Shown: positions 62,955 to 64,000 of the stretch, in pieces
How the letters are laid out: the number at the start of each line of letters is the position of its first letter
How positions within the stretch are numbered: the first letter of the stretch is position 1
Assembly (NCBI GenBank): GCA_003993805.1
Contig: RSEF01000002.1
Coordinates: 94,997,024 to 95,061,023, forward strand
DNA: 64,000 nucleotides
Reading direction: 5' to 3'
From: Himantopus leucocephalus
Taxonomy: Eukaryota; Chordata; Aves; Charadriiformes; Recurvirostridae
The notes under the pieces: generated by a model
The model's input: only the letters and a program-made list of their open reading frames with translations
Told to the model about the DNA's origin: nothing
The model's database searches: none
Position numbers and translations under genes: made by a program

Positions 62955-64000
62955 TCTATAGAAAGCAAGTGAAAGAGATGATCTCCCATGTGCATTCCAG
63001 GCTTATTTTGGCATTATCTCAGCTGATGCCAGGTGGCTAAGACAAGCATCCACAAGGAGAGGAACGAGGGAAGTGAAGAAAGGGGACAAGAAAAGGGAGA
63101 TTGAACTTTTCACTCTCCTAACGTAGCTGGGGTCTGTGGAAAGTCCTGCTCTTCATCTCTTTCAACTTTGGTTCTGGTTTTCACTTCCAAGAAAACTCGC
63201 CAAGCTTCTGAATATTTTAATTAGCTTATCTCCCGCTGTATGAACTGCCTTAAAGATGGTGTTTCTGTTATGTAGAGATCCTTAATCGAGGGTGGATGTG
63301 GGTGTTGTTGGAAATGCAGCATGCTTTCCCCACATCCATTGCAGCAAGCAGCTTGCTTGCCTGGGTTGCTTGCGTGACTCTTGCGTAAGTTCTCCAAATA
63401 TTTAGATCTAGCAGCCTAGAACCACTATATGTCTGAAAGTTGCTCTTCCCACTAATCTCTCTGAGGCTAGCGAAACCTGGCTTTTCCCTTACAATAGACT
63501 ACAGTTCTACAGTTCTCTACAGTCTTTGCTGTACAAAGTCATTGGTTTGACATTGTCAGCTGCTCCTATGCAAATTAAAACCCTGCTTAAACAGTTTAGT
63601 CACAGTCTGGTCTAGCCCACAAAGAAATTTAAAACAATTAAGTAAAGGCTGAATTAGAAGGCTTTTTATGATTCCTTGCCATATTACATCTTCAATCTGC
63701 ACCTCTTAAATTACCTAAACCTTCAGCCAGTCCCACCAGACCATCAGCTCTACTCTTGTGAAGCTTTTTTCTTTTTTCCTCTGGGATTTGATCTGGTCTC
63801 TCGCTCTGCCACAAACTGTCCAGATAACACCACTAGATGGGAAAACAACTCCCAGGTTTAGCTGCCATTCATGTGGGTCTCTTGTCCTTGTGGTCCAGTT
63901 TAGACCTGAGCTTTTCTGATACCGTATTGTCTCAAAGCGAAATGAAATAAGAGACCCTAGGATCCTTTCTCTTTCTCATGTAATATGTTGGGGGGGGGGG
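62955..64000. other. Unique non-coding sequence ending in a G run
   Basis: No gene or transposon recognised. A short imperfect repeat (CTACAGTTCTACAGTTCTCTACAG) lies near 63,499-63,522. The last 10-11 bases are an uninterrupted G run reaching the window edge, so its true length is unknown. Confidence 0.6.

Noticed and set aside
62710..62995. Apparent two-repeat proteins on both strands
   Set aside because: Produced by the duplicated single-N join; both strands are open because the same 97 bases appear twice.
1..64000. tRNA, rRNA, snRNA genes and CRISPR arrays
   Set aside because: No tRNA B-box with matching acceptor stem, no rRNA-like stretch, and no regularly spaced direct repeats were seen; a covariance-model scan would be decisive.

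Overview
This window is nuclear DNA from a bird. The best evidence is six fragments of CR1, the dominant LINE of avian genomes. Several carry the CR1 3' end, which ends in repeats like ATTCTATGA and reads AGAATCATAGAAT on the other strand. One long terminal repeat (LTR) belongs to the avian ERVL-like class that begins TGT-CTGGTTT and ends CCACAACA. Recognisable mobile elements cover roughly 4 kb (about 6%), typical of bird chromosomes. The rest is unique sequence with no rRNA, tRNA, CRISPR array, bacterial operon or intact protein-coding gene that I can recognise. The many short open frames (60-176 codons) overlap on both strands, lack known domains, and look like chance. The window is most likely a long intron or an intergenic region.

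Layout. 1-8.2 kb: unique sequence with a few exon-like segments. 8.2-9.05 kb: the best-preserved CR1 3' end (plus strand). 9-17 kb: unique sequence, ending in a disturbed patch with single-N joins flanked by duplicated sequence (16.0-16.7 kb) and a 100-N gap. 17.8-18.1 kb: a candidate coding exon followed by a near-perfect 41-nt palindrome. 18-26 kb: unique sequence with TG/CA-rich tracts. 26-32 kb: AT-rich sequence resembling conserved non-coding enhancer DNA. 32.15-32.77 kb: a solo LTR (minus). 34.4-34.8 kb: CR1 (minus). 35-41.7 kb: AT-rich unique sequence. 41.7-42.6 kb: an old degraded CR1 (plus). 42.6-52.7 kb: unique sequence with a second 100-N gap and another single-N join. 52.7-53.2 kb: CR1 (minus). 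54.8-55.4 kb: an internal CR1 reverse-transcriptase fragment (plus). 57.1-57.3 kb: a short CR1 tail (minus). 58.4-58.9 kb: a GC-rich, strand-skewed island. 62.75-62.95 kb: another duplicated single-N join. The window ends in a G run.

The observations most worth checking are the 41-nt palindrome at 18.05 kb; the duplications meeting at single Ns, which look like unmerged contig ends rather than biology; and a few splice-bounded open frames (17,802-17,928, and the phase-compatible pair 54,310-54,419 / 60,066-60,149) that could be exons of an unidentified plus-strand gene. I found no convincing new biological system. Exon and enhancer calls are inferences from splice-site pattern and base composition only.
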